Of a stretch of DNA of 64,000 bases, positions 11,690 through 21,960 are shown piece after piece. The DNA lies in the NCBI GenBank assembly GCA_009363875.1, contig CM018695.1:49027161-49091160 (forward strand). Reading direction: 5' to 3'. The position numbers and the translations under genes are program-made. Origin of the DNA: Mikania micrantha (Eukaryota; Streptophyta; Magnoliopsida; Asterales; Asteraceae). The notes beneath the pieces were generated by a model that had not been told where the DNA came from, made no database searches, and saw only the letters and a program-made list of their open reading frames with translations. Every line of letters starts with the position of its first letter. Within the stretch, counting starts at the first letter, position 1.

Positions 11690-12371
11690 TGATATTATCT
11701 TGATACTGCGGTTTGATTGATCCGTGAACTTCCAATACTTGATTGTTCTCTACAGGAATACGTAGTAGCTTTTCGGAATAGACGAACTCAACTCTGTTAA
11801 GAGATAGCCAATCCATTCCGACGATGATATCGAAACTGCCCGGTTCCATCGGTATCAAATCGATGGAGAATGTGTGATCACCAAGTTTTAGTGGGCAATT
11901 CGTAAGTACTGTGTCAACTATTATCTGTTTTCCGTTTGCTATCTCAATAGTATAAGGGGAGTCTAAAGATTCAACAACATGATTAAGATGGCATGCGAAG
12001 TCGGATGAGATAAAACTCTGATCCGCACCTGTGTCAAATAATATGGATGCATAAAAGTCAGATAGGAGAAATGTACCCGTGACCACATTCGGGTCTTGTC
12101 GAGCAGCAACAGCTCCAATATGAAAGGCTCTACCTCTTACTACTTGAGCCCTTTGTTGATTCTTCTTGAGACAATCCCGAGAAAAGTGTCCAGGTTCACC
12201 ACAGTTGTAGCAAGACCTGTGATCAGTAGCAGCAGTAATGGCAGCCTCGACATTGATTGGCCCAATGACCAAACTTCCCACAGTTAGTGCATTGTCTGCA
12301 CTGGATGTTTGGTGGATGATGATACTGGCAGCTGTTGCACAATGGTGTTGTGCCAGTGTAGGGCTCTTGAT
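11690..12371 (-). pseudogene. G4 nucleocapsid zinc knuckle and protease
   Basis: The minus-strand frame contains one CCHC zinc knuckle (CYNCGEPGHFSRDC, about 12170-12215) and, after a short linker, an aspartic protease with the active-site motif FDTGADQSF (about 12010-12045) and the downstream IIVGMDWLS (about 11815). The protease cleaves the gag-pol polyprotein. The frame drifts out near 11700 by a frameshift before the RT linker. Stops at about 12284 and 12372 separate it from upstream gag, although the frame is the same as 12372-12683. Confidence 0.85.
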
Positions 12372-13338
12372 CTATAGAGGTGGTGGTTGGTTAGCCATCG
12401 GTGTTTGAGTGGTCGTAGCAAAGTTCTTGACCACTTTCTGTTTCTTGGCCGGCCTTTTATCCGGCTTTCTTGAAGTTCCAACCTTTGCTGATTCAGCCTT
12501 TTTCTTCAAAGCCCCAGAGGCAACCATTACGTCTGTTAGTGTTGATGACAAAGTAACAGCCATCTCGAGGGTAGTTGGATGAGCAGCGATGACATGACCT
12601 TGAATGCAAGCCAGTAGTCCCCCGACATACCGCTCGATGCGTTTATCCAGTGTTGGCACTATATCCGGTGCCAATGTTGCCAATTCATGAATTTTGTGGT
12701 ATAGGCCGTATGCCCAGCACCAATCATGAGAAGGTTGAGCAGCTCAGTTTCAACCTTCTTCAGTTCGTTCCTCGGGCAAAACTCTGCCGTCAGCATAGTC
12801 TTGAAGTCATCCCAAGGCACAGACAGAGCCTCATCTCTGCCCCTAGTCTGAACTTGTGCATTCCACCATGTCAGTGCTCGTTTGTTGAACGAGCCCGCAG
12901 CGTATCTCACTCTGTGCTGATCAGGACAACCACTGATGTCTAGGGTTGTCTCCATCTTCTCGATCCATTGGATCAATCCAACGGCACCCTCACTGCCACT
13001 GAAACTAGGTGGCTTCCATCTTACAAAGTTCTTGTAGGGATAGTCTGATGGTGTCTGGTGTTACCACTGCCTTCTCCAGATGAGTTGGCAATGTTGTTAC
13101 TGTTGTGGCAGTTGATTCTGTTCATCATGTTTGGGATCACATCCTGCAGTTGACTGGTCAGCAGTGTGGCCTGTGCAATGGTAGCAGGATCCAACTCATG
13201 GTTGGGTGGTGGAGGAGGAGGAGGTAAATGAGGAGGTGGAGGTGGATGCAGAGGAGAGTCAGGTGGTGTCAGTGTCGATGAGTGTGGAGCTAAATGTTGT
13301 GGTGGAGGCAGCAAAGCTGGTGGTCTTCTTGGCGGCAT
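12372..13338 (-). pseudogene. G4 gag (capsid) with proline-rich N-terminus
   Basis: The probable start is the Met of MPPRRPP at 13338, after which comes a Pro-rich stretch (PPPPPHLPP...). The capsid core lies at 12659-12976 (IQWIEKMETTLDI, then KRALTWWNAQVQTRGR), followed in another frame by 12372-12683 (DKRIERYVGGL and a basic KRPAKKQK stretch). At least two frameshifts break the chain. Gag forms the virus-like particle in the cytoplasm. The same start motif and proline-rich leader occur in G2, showing that the two are sister families. Confidence 0.85.
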
Positions 13339-13496
13339 TCTGATCATAACCGAAAAAAATCGGTTAGTGCAGTGATCAGTCGCGGAAGACATATGCACAT
13401 AAAATCCTATGATTTATGTTCTCTACATGAGGGTCCCTAGGTTATAGTCTAGGCCAAACCGTTTAAGTATTATAAACTATATTTCTCTATAACCAT

Positions 13497-13509
13497 GGCT
13501 CTGATACCA
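13497..13509 (-). other. G4 primer binding site (tRNA-iMet)
   Basis: The minus strand reads TGGTATCAGAGCC three bases inside the 5' LTR edge. It is complementary to the 3' end of plant initiator-Met tRNA, the usual primer for first-strand synthesis. The intervening 13339-13496 is untranslated leader. Confidence 0.9.
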
Positions 13510-13512
13510 ATC

Positions 13513-15024
13513 TGTCTCACCCCGAGCCGGCGGGCTGGATCGACTTTCCTGTCGGGCGAAAGGGTCTGGGGGCGCGATATCGTTGGATAATCGAAATGAT
13601 CAGATTGTTTGCATAGCACATGATATATAATTGAGAAATGCTAACATGACAATGATATAGAATTACAAAGTTAAATTACAATGTATCGTTTGTAATTTAA
13701 CCAAGTAAATATATACAAAAGAATCAATGAGTTTCTATCTTGTAACTGTACAAGATCTACAAAAGATGATTCATTGTTTTGTCATTCAAAAGTATGTTTG
13801 ACACAAAATGTAGCTAGGTCTTCAATAAGTCCACTAGCCATGTTCCTGAATGTCTGGTGACTAACCTGTTCGTCACCTAAGAAAACATGCATTTAAACAA
13901 AGTCAACACTAGGTTGGTGAGTTCATAAGTTTGATAATTGAAAACACTGATTTGTTCACATACACAGTCACAATGTCATACATGATACTTGCATTTGTTT
14001 GATTCACCCGTTCACACAATGGCCTCTCCATAGTTATACTTACAAGTAGTATCTCACCCTATTAGTTATGCTTATATATAGGGCATATGTAGCGGAACAA
14101 GCCCTAGCTAACATCCCACCCCATACCTAATAGAACTTCACACCACTTGCAATACAACTATAGATACCCATTTTCATCCCACATGTTCAATCCGTTTGAT
14201 GTTCACCCATTTGTTTATGTTCATCACCCAGTGTTGTATGTAGAATAATATAGTTTGAGGGATTTAGTTATCAAACCAAAGTATTGATAAACCCGCCATG
14301 TATTAAGGAAAATTGATTAATTTTAATCTTATACTTGTTATTATTCTATTGCTTAAGGTGTTAACTTTTAGTCACTACTAATATTAGAAGTGTTAGTTAA
14401 CCATTTGATGTATGTTTTCCGCTTGAAGTGCATAGAGCCTAAAAGGAATCCATTGCAATCCTCACGTAATCAGACTACAATGCATCCAATTTACCTCTAC
14501 CACTTTGTGTTCCCAATCCTCATGTTTCATCTTAGTTGTCTCTGTCATGTTATGATCATACAAGCATGCATACAATGATAAGCGAATGGGTGATCTAAGC
14601 CGACCGAAGGAGACCACGTGAATGGAGCTACCGTGGGGTGTCTTATTCGGCCAAGTTCTTTCTGGTTTAGTTCCTTCGGCCCTAGCCATTAGTTCGGATC
14701 CCAGCCATTTGTTCGGCCGGTTTCTTTCGCCGTTGGTCCTCATTCGGCCAACAGTGAGTTGGGTCGACTGAGGTGGCTTGAACCTAGCTTTCAACCGAGA
14801 TCCATGTGATTTTTCTGAGGTGATGTGAGCAAGGGTTACTTCTCGAAGGTGTGGGGTTGTAAGGAGAAGGTCTTGGCCGGTTTAAGTTGATGGGTCGACT
14901 AAGGGTTTAGAAAACCCTAGTTTTTTGATTTTCGTAGCTCAATACCTCGATTTTCAGTGGATCTTGTTCTAGATCAGTTGTACTTTCAGGTAGAGGAGAT
15001 CAAGAGCTTCGTTTAGGTTCAAGG
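13513..15024 (-). repeat. G4 5' LTR remnant with two large deletions
   Basis: Starts TGTCTCACCCCGAGCC and aligns with 4473-7828 of the 3' LTR, but is missing the equivalents of about 5480-6336 and 6414-7362. A further ~30-base gap lies near 14634. It is then interrupted at 15024 by the S2 LTR. The promoter part (equivalent to 7829-8712) is not found anywhere on the other side of the nest, so it has been lost. Confidence 0.85.
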
Positions 15025-15619
15025 TGTAACACCCCGACCGATGGCGGAAATGTCGGGATGCCACGAGGGATGTGTAGATTGTTCATAAGCTCGAGGGCAT
15101 CTAATGAAATCATCGCATATCAATTAATCAACCAAATTAATTACCTCAAAAATCATGTTCATCATGAATTAGTTACATCAATACACAAAAGATTTAGCTA
15201 AACTAACTAAACTCTAGTCTCCAGAATTTCAGTTATTTTAGCTAAGTCCAAGATCCTACGTGATGGTGTCCAAAAGATGTAGAGCTATCCTGCCTTACTT
15301 ACTTCTCCTCGTTCCCTGAAACATGTAGAAAATCAAGTGTCAACTACGAAGTTGTTGGTGAGAAATCATAAGGTTTTACGTATCAAAAACGTTTATAAAA
15401 GGTTTATGAAAGTTTATAAATGGGTTTATAAAAGTTTATAATTTCCCCGAGAAAATCCACATGTGCACCTGCGAAATAATCCAACTCTGGCAAAATCCAA
15501 CAAACACAACATCCAAACAATCAAGTAATCACATACACAATAATCACAAATAATTATCCACATATGTTCAACCAATCACATGAATTCCATAAGCATCAGT
15601 CATCATAACCATATCAATA

Positions 15620-15850
15620 TAAGTTACCGCGGAGGACCTCAGTCAACTCAATCAACGGCGGAGTCATCGCGGAAGACCGCAGTCAACTCAACCAACGATA
15701 TTCCTATAAGTGTCTTCGTGCACTGCGGAGGACCGTAGTCAACTCAACCTACATTGGAATCACTGAGGAGGACGTTAGTCAACTCACCAAGAGTAACTCA
15801 GTCATTGCAGAGGACCTAAGTCAACTCAACCAACAATGACTCACGGATAA
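15620..15850 (-). repeat. Interrupted array of ~31-bp units in S2
   Basis: Five variants of a unit containing CGGAGGACCNNAGTCAACTCAA occur near 15626, 15667, 15724, 15765 and 15804, separated by unrelated 10-30 base spacers. Four matching units in reverse orientation lie in S1 at 20505-20690. Confidence 0.75.
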
Positions 15851-16599
15851 GTAATGATCCATCTCAATCCATAATCAGTAATAATCCATTAATATGAATA
15901 TCATATTGACAATCCAGGTGTCACCCATGTGTTATCAAAATAATATTTAAATTGGTATACATGTTCCACCTCCGAGTTTAAAACAAAATAGTTTAAAAGG
16001 AGGTTATGAGAACTTACCTGAGTCCTTAGATTCAGTATATTTGTAAAATGCGCGCTCACGTGCATCCAATCAACACAAATCAATCAACCTGTATTTATCG
16101 TGTGAATCATATTCATAAATATCTAAGTGTGATCGTTATTAAGTTAACATATCCGCTCGTCTTTTAGTTATTACTTGTATGACCAACTTAGGCTTGTCAT
16201 CTAAGTTATAGTGAAAATCTTTAAGGCTTCCTATTCCCATTATAAAAGATCGGTCTATCTTTAGTTAGTTTAAGCCAATCAATCTTATAATGCATTAGCG
16301 AGAGTATAAAGTTATACATGTAGTAAAAGTGGTAAGTCTTATACACGTATATCTATACCTCATAAGCATGCATGGGTACTTGAGTTAACCAATAGGTTTT
16401 CAATTTGTTGAGTTGAAGTTAGGTTTAATAAAATTAAACTTAAGTCATCCCCATAACTTGTTTAAGACACTTAAATTCTCAAGTTAAGACATATTTTTAT
16501 TATGAAAGGTGGCCACTTGAATTTTCCATGCATGCGTAAATATACCCATTCATTATGTTCCTTTTATCCATCCTTAGTCCCTAGCTCGAATTTTAGGTT

Positions 16600-17120
16600 T
16601 GTTAGTGATTGATTTCAGCGAACCTTAGGGTATAATTACCCTTAGTTTCGGCTAGCATGTGAAGGTTCGTCCCAAAAGGATGGTTCGTAGTTCCCATGCA
16701 GGTTCGGCCCATCAAATTTGCCGGCTGAGGTTCGGTTAAGGCTAGGACTTGAAGTCCAAGAGGGTTCGGCTTCCTTTTTTCTTGGCTCAAGGTAGGTCCG
16801 GCTCCTTTAGGGTTCGTGGGTTAGGTTTGGCTGAATCAAAAGGAGGTTCGACCACCCCTTTCCCGCCCATAAAGGTTCGGTGGTACCAGGTTCGTCTGGG
16901 ACTGGGGTTTGCAAGTTTAGGTTCGTAGCCACTAGATAGGTTCGTTCAAGGGGGAGGTTCGCTGGTGTATGGGTTCCAGGTTCGTTCAGCGTGGGTTCGT
17001 GGGATCAGAAGGTTCGCTCACCAAAGCTTTCGGTTTATAGCTTAGGAGGTTCGACCAACCTTTGCTCTAGGCGAACCTTATGGGTTCGTGATGGTAGGGG
17101 TTCGGCCAGGTGCTGGGTTG
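16600..17120. repeat. Cluster of ~18 GGTTCG motifs in S2
   Basis: The heptamer GGTTCGN (CGAACC in element sense) recurs about 18 times in ~500 bases with irregular spacing and little similarity between motifs. It lies downstream of the predicted promoter in element sense. The frame at 16991-17272 is an artefact of this composition. Confidence 0.8.
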
Positions 17121-17615
17121 CGAACCAACAGACTCATCATCCTCATCCTCGAATTTTGCAGGTGATAGGGTCATCTATGGCTTCCCATAGTTCAACAATA
17201 ACTCGGTTTAAACAAAAACAAAACCCTAATCTCGGTTTAAGATGGCATCGAAGTCCACATGAACTTTCTTAGTAAAACTGGAAAGTAAAACTGTAGATTT
17301 ACCTCGAAATATCGATCAAACGTAGGATTTCTTCGTGGGTTTGTGTTCTCCTCGATCACGCGGTCGTTTAGGCACCAAGATCTCTTGAATCCATCGAGAA
17401 ACGAGTGAGAAATCCTAGAGAGAAGGTAGAAAGAGACTGGGGGTGCGTTTTTGGTGGGTTAGAGAGAGAAAGAATAAGTGTGAAATCAAGAAGAAGGAGG
17501 AGACGTTCTTCCTTATATCGCGTATCATCCCCCATTGCTCGGTCTCGTTTTTATCACGATAAAATATTTCAAATCGTCCGGTTATTCTCATAAAATATAT
17601 CTAAGACATAATATG

Positions 17616-17787
17616 TGTCACACCTTGAGCCGGCGGGTTGGATCGACTTCCCCGTCGGGCGGAAGGTTCCCCGGGCGTGATATCGGGAATGATAATCGAA
17701 ATGATCAGATTGTTTACATTGCACATGATATATAAATGAGAAACTGCTAAATGAAAATAGAATTACAAAGTTAAATTACATCAGTTT
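17616..17787 (-). repeat. G2 3' LTR, left segment
   Basis: TGTCACACCTTGAGCC onward matches the G2 5' LTR at 41979-42150. It is separated from the rest of the LTR (21285-25433) by the S1 insertion; AGTTT at 17783-17787 is the target duplication. Confidence 0.92.
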
Positions 17788-17829
17788 TGTAACATCACTG
17801 TATTTCCGGTCGTCCGTACATCCATACGA

Positions 17830-18285
17830 TTGTACTGTTACGACCTGAGATTTGTAATTATTAATGATGATGTATTATTTTATGATTATCACTATTATTG
17901 GGATACATATTTAGAACATATTATACGCGTAAACCATGGGAAGTTTAGTTGTAACCCAACTAAACAAAACCAGAGAGTTTATCGTAGTCATATTGTTGAT
18001 GATTATGGATTTGATGTGGAATGGAAGGAAATAGGAGTTCGTTATAATTTGGTGGTTAAAAATAGTCAAGGACACATGGTCATGGTTTATCGAAATAGCG
18101 GTGGGACGGTTGCTGGGGCAATTGCGATTGACCCCTACATATGCCCTATACATATGCATATTTCGGTCTATCACGGATGTGTCAGTGACTGGTTTAGTGA
18201 GTATTTGATTGGAATTGATAATATTAAAGTTAATAAAATAACGAGAATAATATTACGCGATGGTGAGGTTACGAACATAACTTAA
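17830..18285 (+). other. Open frame of 151 codons in the S1 U3 region, function unknown
   Basis: An ATG-initiated frame of 151 codons lies within the first 500 bases of the solo LTR, upstream of its TATA box. It has no motif that I recognise, no signal peptide or membrane segment, and mixed composition rich in Tyr, Ile and Val. An opposite-strand frame (17911-18174) overlaps it. Only its last bases are present in S2, so conservation cannot be tested here. It may be chance in AT-rich DNA, or a captured fragment. Confidence 0.2.
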
Positions 18286-18777
18286 ACGCGAATGTTATTT
18301 CAGAAATATTAACTTAATAATGTATTCACGTGGGTGACGATTCACACGATTATAATTATTGAGAATAAGATTCTGAAACGACATTCCTTGATTCGTAAAT
18401 CGAATCGAAATACAATACAAGCGTCGGATTCACAAAGGTGACGATCTTTACGAATACGTACGTAAGTAACGCGTTTCGACGAGATAATTAAATAATATCT
18501 AACGATATTGAATTAATAAACGAAAACTAAAAAAATATATTTATTAGGAATCATAACCTAAAACAAAACCGGATAAATCGTTTTAATTAAATGAATGAAT
18601 TATCATAAATGAAACGGAATCGGTTTACGAAACAATTTATTTAAAAATCATTTTATTATAACGAAATCTATTCATTTAAACGTTTTACGTGTTAAATATG
18701 TTTTACGTTACAAACCGAACGTTTGTTATATATTATCGCGATAAAAATGAGACCGAGCACGCGAGGAGTATCCGGAC

Positions 18778-18784
18778 TATAAAA
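18778..18784 (+). promoter_or_regulatory. TATA box of the S1 LTR
   Basis: ACTATAAAACCC is followed by a CT-rich leader (18790-18890, repeated CTCTCT) as in plant pol II promoters. A candidate 5' splice site (GGAAG|GTATGT) lies near 18990. The matching region of S2 is around 17490-17560 on the minus strand. Confidence 0.55.
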
Positions 18785-19179
18785 CCCATGATCTTCTTCT
18801 TCCTCTTCACTTTGAAAGAGCCATTCTCTCTCTAAAACCCCAAGTTCGTCACTCTCTCTCTCTAGATCTTCTCTCTAGCTTATCTTCTTCAATTGTTGAC
18901 AGATTCACGTGATTCTTGGCTCTAAACGACCACAAGATCAAGGAGAACAAGAAGATACAAGAAAATCCAGTGATATGTCACGTTTGGAAGGTATGTGATC
19001 CATTTTATTTTCGGTTTTCACCTAGATCTAGAACCGGTTTATGTTACCATATTTGTTAGACGATTTCTATATATAGAAACCTTAAAACGAACTAACATAC
19101 ACATAGGTAGGAGAAAGCCGTAGTTATGATCTGCAACAGGTTGGATCGTGATGGGGAAGACAAAGGGCTACAGGTTCGT

Positions 19180-19630
19180 GACCCAAGTAGATCGGCCGAA
19201 CCTTGTCATCAGCCGAACCCCCCTAGTGACGAACCTACTGTGTTTATGTGGGCCGAACCTAGTACTTATGGCGAACCTTAGGCACCAAGGCGGTCGACCA
19301 GCAAACCTACCTTAGCTAGGTGGCGAACCCACATGTGTTGAACCTTTTTCAGCCGAACCTTGGGGCGAACCCTAGAGGAGGCGAACCTCAACATGCACCA
19401 AGCCATGGCCGAACCCTTGGATGCCACGAACCTTTCTAGGAGCGAGCCTATGAAGCTTGAACCCCGGGCCCAGGTGTGACCGAACCATAGGACCTTTGAG
19501 ACCTGGCCGAACCTTGGAAGCTAGTCCGAAACTTGTTGGCCGAACCTTTTCTCTACTAGGTAGGCGAACCTAGGTGCTGGGCCAAGCTTTTGCCAGCCGA
19601 ACCTAGGTATAACAATACCATAGGTTCGCT
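19180..19630 (+). repeat. Cluster of CCGAACC motifs in S1
   Basis: About 18-20 copies of CGAACC, often GCCGAACCT, occur in ~450 bases, starting ~400 bases downstream of the TATA box. Spacing is irregular and intervening sequence is not repeated. Confidence 0.8.
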
Positions 19631-20504
19631 GCCCCATGGAGAACAAAAACCTAATTGTCGAACAAGGGATTAGGGAGGACTTAGGACTAGCTTTAATCGA
19701 TGGGGTGGTTTAGCCTCAATGTCCTTACAACTAAGTTAAAGGATAAATTGAGGAACATGATCGCACATATATATACATAAATAAACATGCATGCATGGGC
19801 AAATAATACTCACCACCTTTTTGCTTGTATACATAAGTTAAATTATGAGGTTTCAAATATAAATGTGAAATTTCTAGAATAGCCTAAATATGGTGTCATT
19901 AAACTAAAAGTGAATTGATAATTTAAATAATTAAGGTGGAATTAGATAATCATGCATGTATATAAGATGTGATAAATAAATAAAGATAATAATATGTCCT
20001 TCTTAGGATACTTATCTATGAAAAGTATATGTAGGAGTTCACCAGTAACTATAATCAGTAGATAATTGAAACTAACAAGTGAAATTCACATGTTATGATG
20101 ATCATTGATAAGCCTTAGACAGTTTCAAGTTAACTTAGATTAAATACTAAGTTAAAAAAAAGACATTAACAGATAATCAGAAACATTAAGAACACTAAAT
20201 TAAGTAACTGCGTATACTTATGAATATGAAACACAATATCAATACAGGTTGTTGAGTGGTCTTGGATTCCACACACATGAGCACGCATACTACAATATAC
20301 TGATTCTAAGGACTCAGGTGAGTTCTCATAACCTCCCTTTTTAAACAGTTTTGTTTTTAAACTCGGAGGTGGAACATGTATACCAATATTTAAAGTATTA
20401 TTTTGATAACACATGGGTGACACCTGGTTTATCATTATGATATTCAGATTATTGAATTACCATTGATTATTGATTGAGATGGATTATTATTTATCCGTGA
20501 GTCA

Positions 20505-20690
20505 TTGTTGATTGAGTTGACTTAGGTCCTCCGCGATGATTGAGTTACTGTTGGTGAGTTGACTAACGTCCTCCTCAGAGAATCCACTGTTGATTGAGTT
20601 GACTGCGGTCCTCCGCGGTGCACGTATTGAAACTTATAGGAATATCGTTGATTGAGTTGACTGAGGTCCTCCGCGGTAACTTATATTCAT
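20505..20690 (+). repeat. Interrupted array of ~31-bp units in S1
   Basis: Four units of the form TTGAGTTGACTNNGGTCCTCC lie near 20508, 20545, 20590 and 20648. They mirror the five units in S2 (15620-15850). Confidence 0.75.
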
Positions 20691-21550
20691 ATGATTGTGA
20701 TGGTTGATGATTATTGAATCGATGAGATTAGTTGAATATACGTGGTTAAATAATTGTGATGATTGTGTATGTGATTACTTGGAGTGGTTTGGATGTTGTG
20801 TTATGTTGAGCTTTGGCAGAACTGGACTAACTTACAGGTGCACATGTGGAAACTCTTGGGGAAATTATAAACTTTTATAAACCTATTTATCAACTTTCAT
20901 AAACGTTTTATAAACATTTTTAATACATAAAAATTTATGATTTCTCACCAACTACTTTGTAGTTAACACTTGGTTTTCTACATGTTTCAGGTAATGAAGC
21001 TAAGTAAGTTGAGGAAGATGAACTCACACTTTTGGACATCATCATATAGGATCATGGACTTAGCTAAATAACTGAAATTCTGGCGATTAGAATTTAGTTA
21101 GATAGCTAAATCTCTTTTGTAATTGATGTAACTATTTCATGATGAACATGATTTTTGTGTAATTAATTTGGTTGTTTGAATGATATATGATGATTTGATT
21201 TAGATGCCCACGAGCTTTTGAACAATCTACACATCCCTCGTGGCATCCCGACGTTTCCACCATCGGTCGGGGTGTTACAAGTTTAGTTCATAATTTAACA
21301 ATGTAAATCTACTATCAACATCATAAATCTTCAATCTTGTATCTGCACAAGATATACAAAATAATCTGTGATATGATGTTTCAGAAATATGCAGGTCCAA
21401 AAAGTTAGGTCCTCTAACTGGTATCCTAGTCCAAAAGTAATAACTCCTTAGCTGACCTGTTCGTCACCTGAGAAGTCATGCAAAAAGATCAAGTCAACAC
21501 ATGGTTGGTGATTTCATGTAATTTTATAAAAATGAGTTTCAATAACCTGA

Positions 21551-21960
21551 ATGACAACCTTAACCTCACCATTAACCACCTATACCATCCAATTCAGTAT
21601 ACTTATATATAGGGCATATGTAGGGTCGAACTTACCGCCCGCCTACCAACCGTCCCACCACATACCAAACCACATGATATATTGTTCCTGGTGATAATTA
21701 AGCGTTTCATCCCACTTCTTTGATTTCATAACCTTTGATTCTTAGCATTTCATTACCCTGAAAATGTTTACCTTGATCCCCCGAAATGACAACCTTAACC
21801 TCATTAACGACCACCTATGTTATCCAATCAAGTATGCTTATATATAGGGCATATGTAGGGGACAAGCCCCACCCTCCGTCCCACCACATACCGGACTGCT
21901 TAGCATATTGTTATTAATGATAATTAAGCGTTTCACTCCATTCACCTTCAATTTAGATTT
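21551..21960 (-). repeat. ~230-bp imperfect tandem duplication in the G2 LTR
   Basis: Two units begin ATGACAACCTTAACCTCA (21551 and 21785). Each contains CTTATATATAGGGCATATGT and ends near GATAATTAAGCGTTTCA. The same pair exists in the 5' LTR (42420-42820). The core also appears once in each G4 LTR (about 5030 and 14070). Confidence 0.8.

Larger units (their letters stand above)
4473..15024 (-). mobile_element. G4, Tekay-type Ty3/Gypsy element, incomplete
   Basis: Minus-strand element with the order 3' LTR (4473-8712), polypurine tract, pol, protease, gag, primer binding site (13497-13509) and 5' LTR remnant (13513-15024). The left flank CTTGG (4468-4472) would be one copy of the target duplication; the partner is lost because the 5' LTR is interrupted by S2 at 15025 and never resumes. 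The pol frame from 8927 to 11686 contains only two stops, so decay is moderate. Gag has several frame changes. G4 lies within the integrase/chromodomain region of the outer element G3. Confidence 0.85.
15025..17615 (-). repeat. S2 LTR, left part (minus orientation)
   Basis: Begins TGTAACACCCCGACCGATGG, which is the reverse complement of the end of the solo LTR S1 (21260-21279). It stays homologous through the bracket-like repeats, the CGAACC cluster and the promoter region around 17540. It stops at 17615, where G2 is inserted (target duplication ATATG, 17611-17615 and 46302-46306), and resumes at 46307. Its left end lies inside the G4 5' LTR; only one flank (CAAGG, 15020-15024) survives. No gag-pol sequence of this family is present. 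Confidence 0.85.
17788..21279 (+). mobile_element. S1, solo LTR of 3.5 kb
   Basis: The ends are TGTAACATCACTG and CGGGGTGTTACA (7-bp inverted termini, TG...CA), with an exact AGTTT duplication on both sides (17783-17787; 21280-21284). Removing it restores the G2 LTR exactly as in the intact right copy. No primer site, gag or pol lies inside, so it is a solo LTR left by recombination between two LTRs. It is the same family as S2, in opposite orientation. It holds a promoter (18778), a CGAACC cluster and a ~31-bp repeat array. Confidence 0.93.

Noticed and set aside
13021..13398. Proline-rich frame as a possible host extensin-like protein
   Set aside because: It is the N-terminus of G4 gag; G2 has the same MIRMPPRRPP start in the same place.
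15620..15850. Possible CRISPR-like array
   Set aside because: Units are imperfect, spacers irregular, and the context is a plant LTR; it is an LTR-internal repeat.
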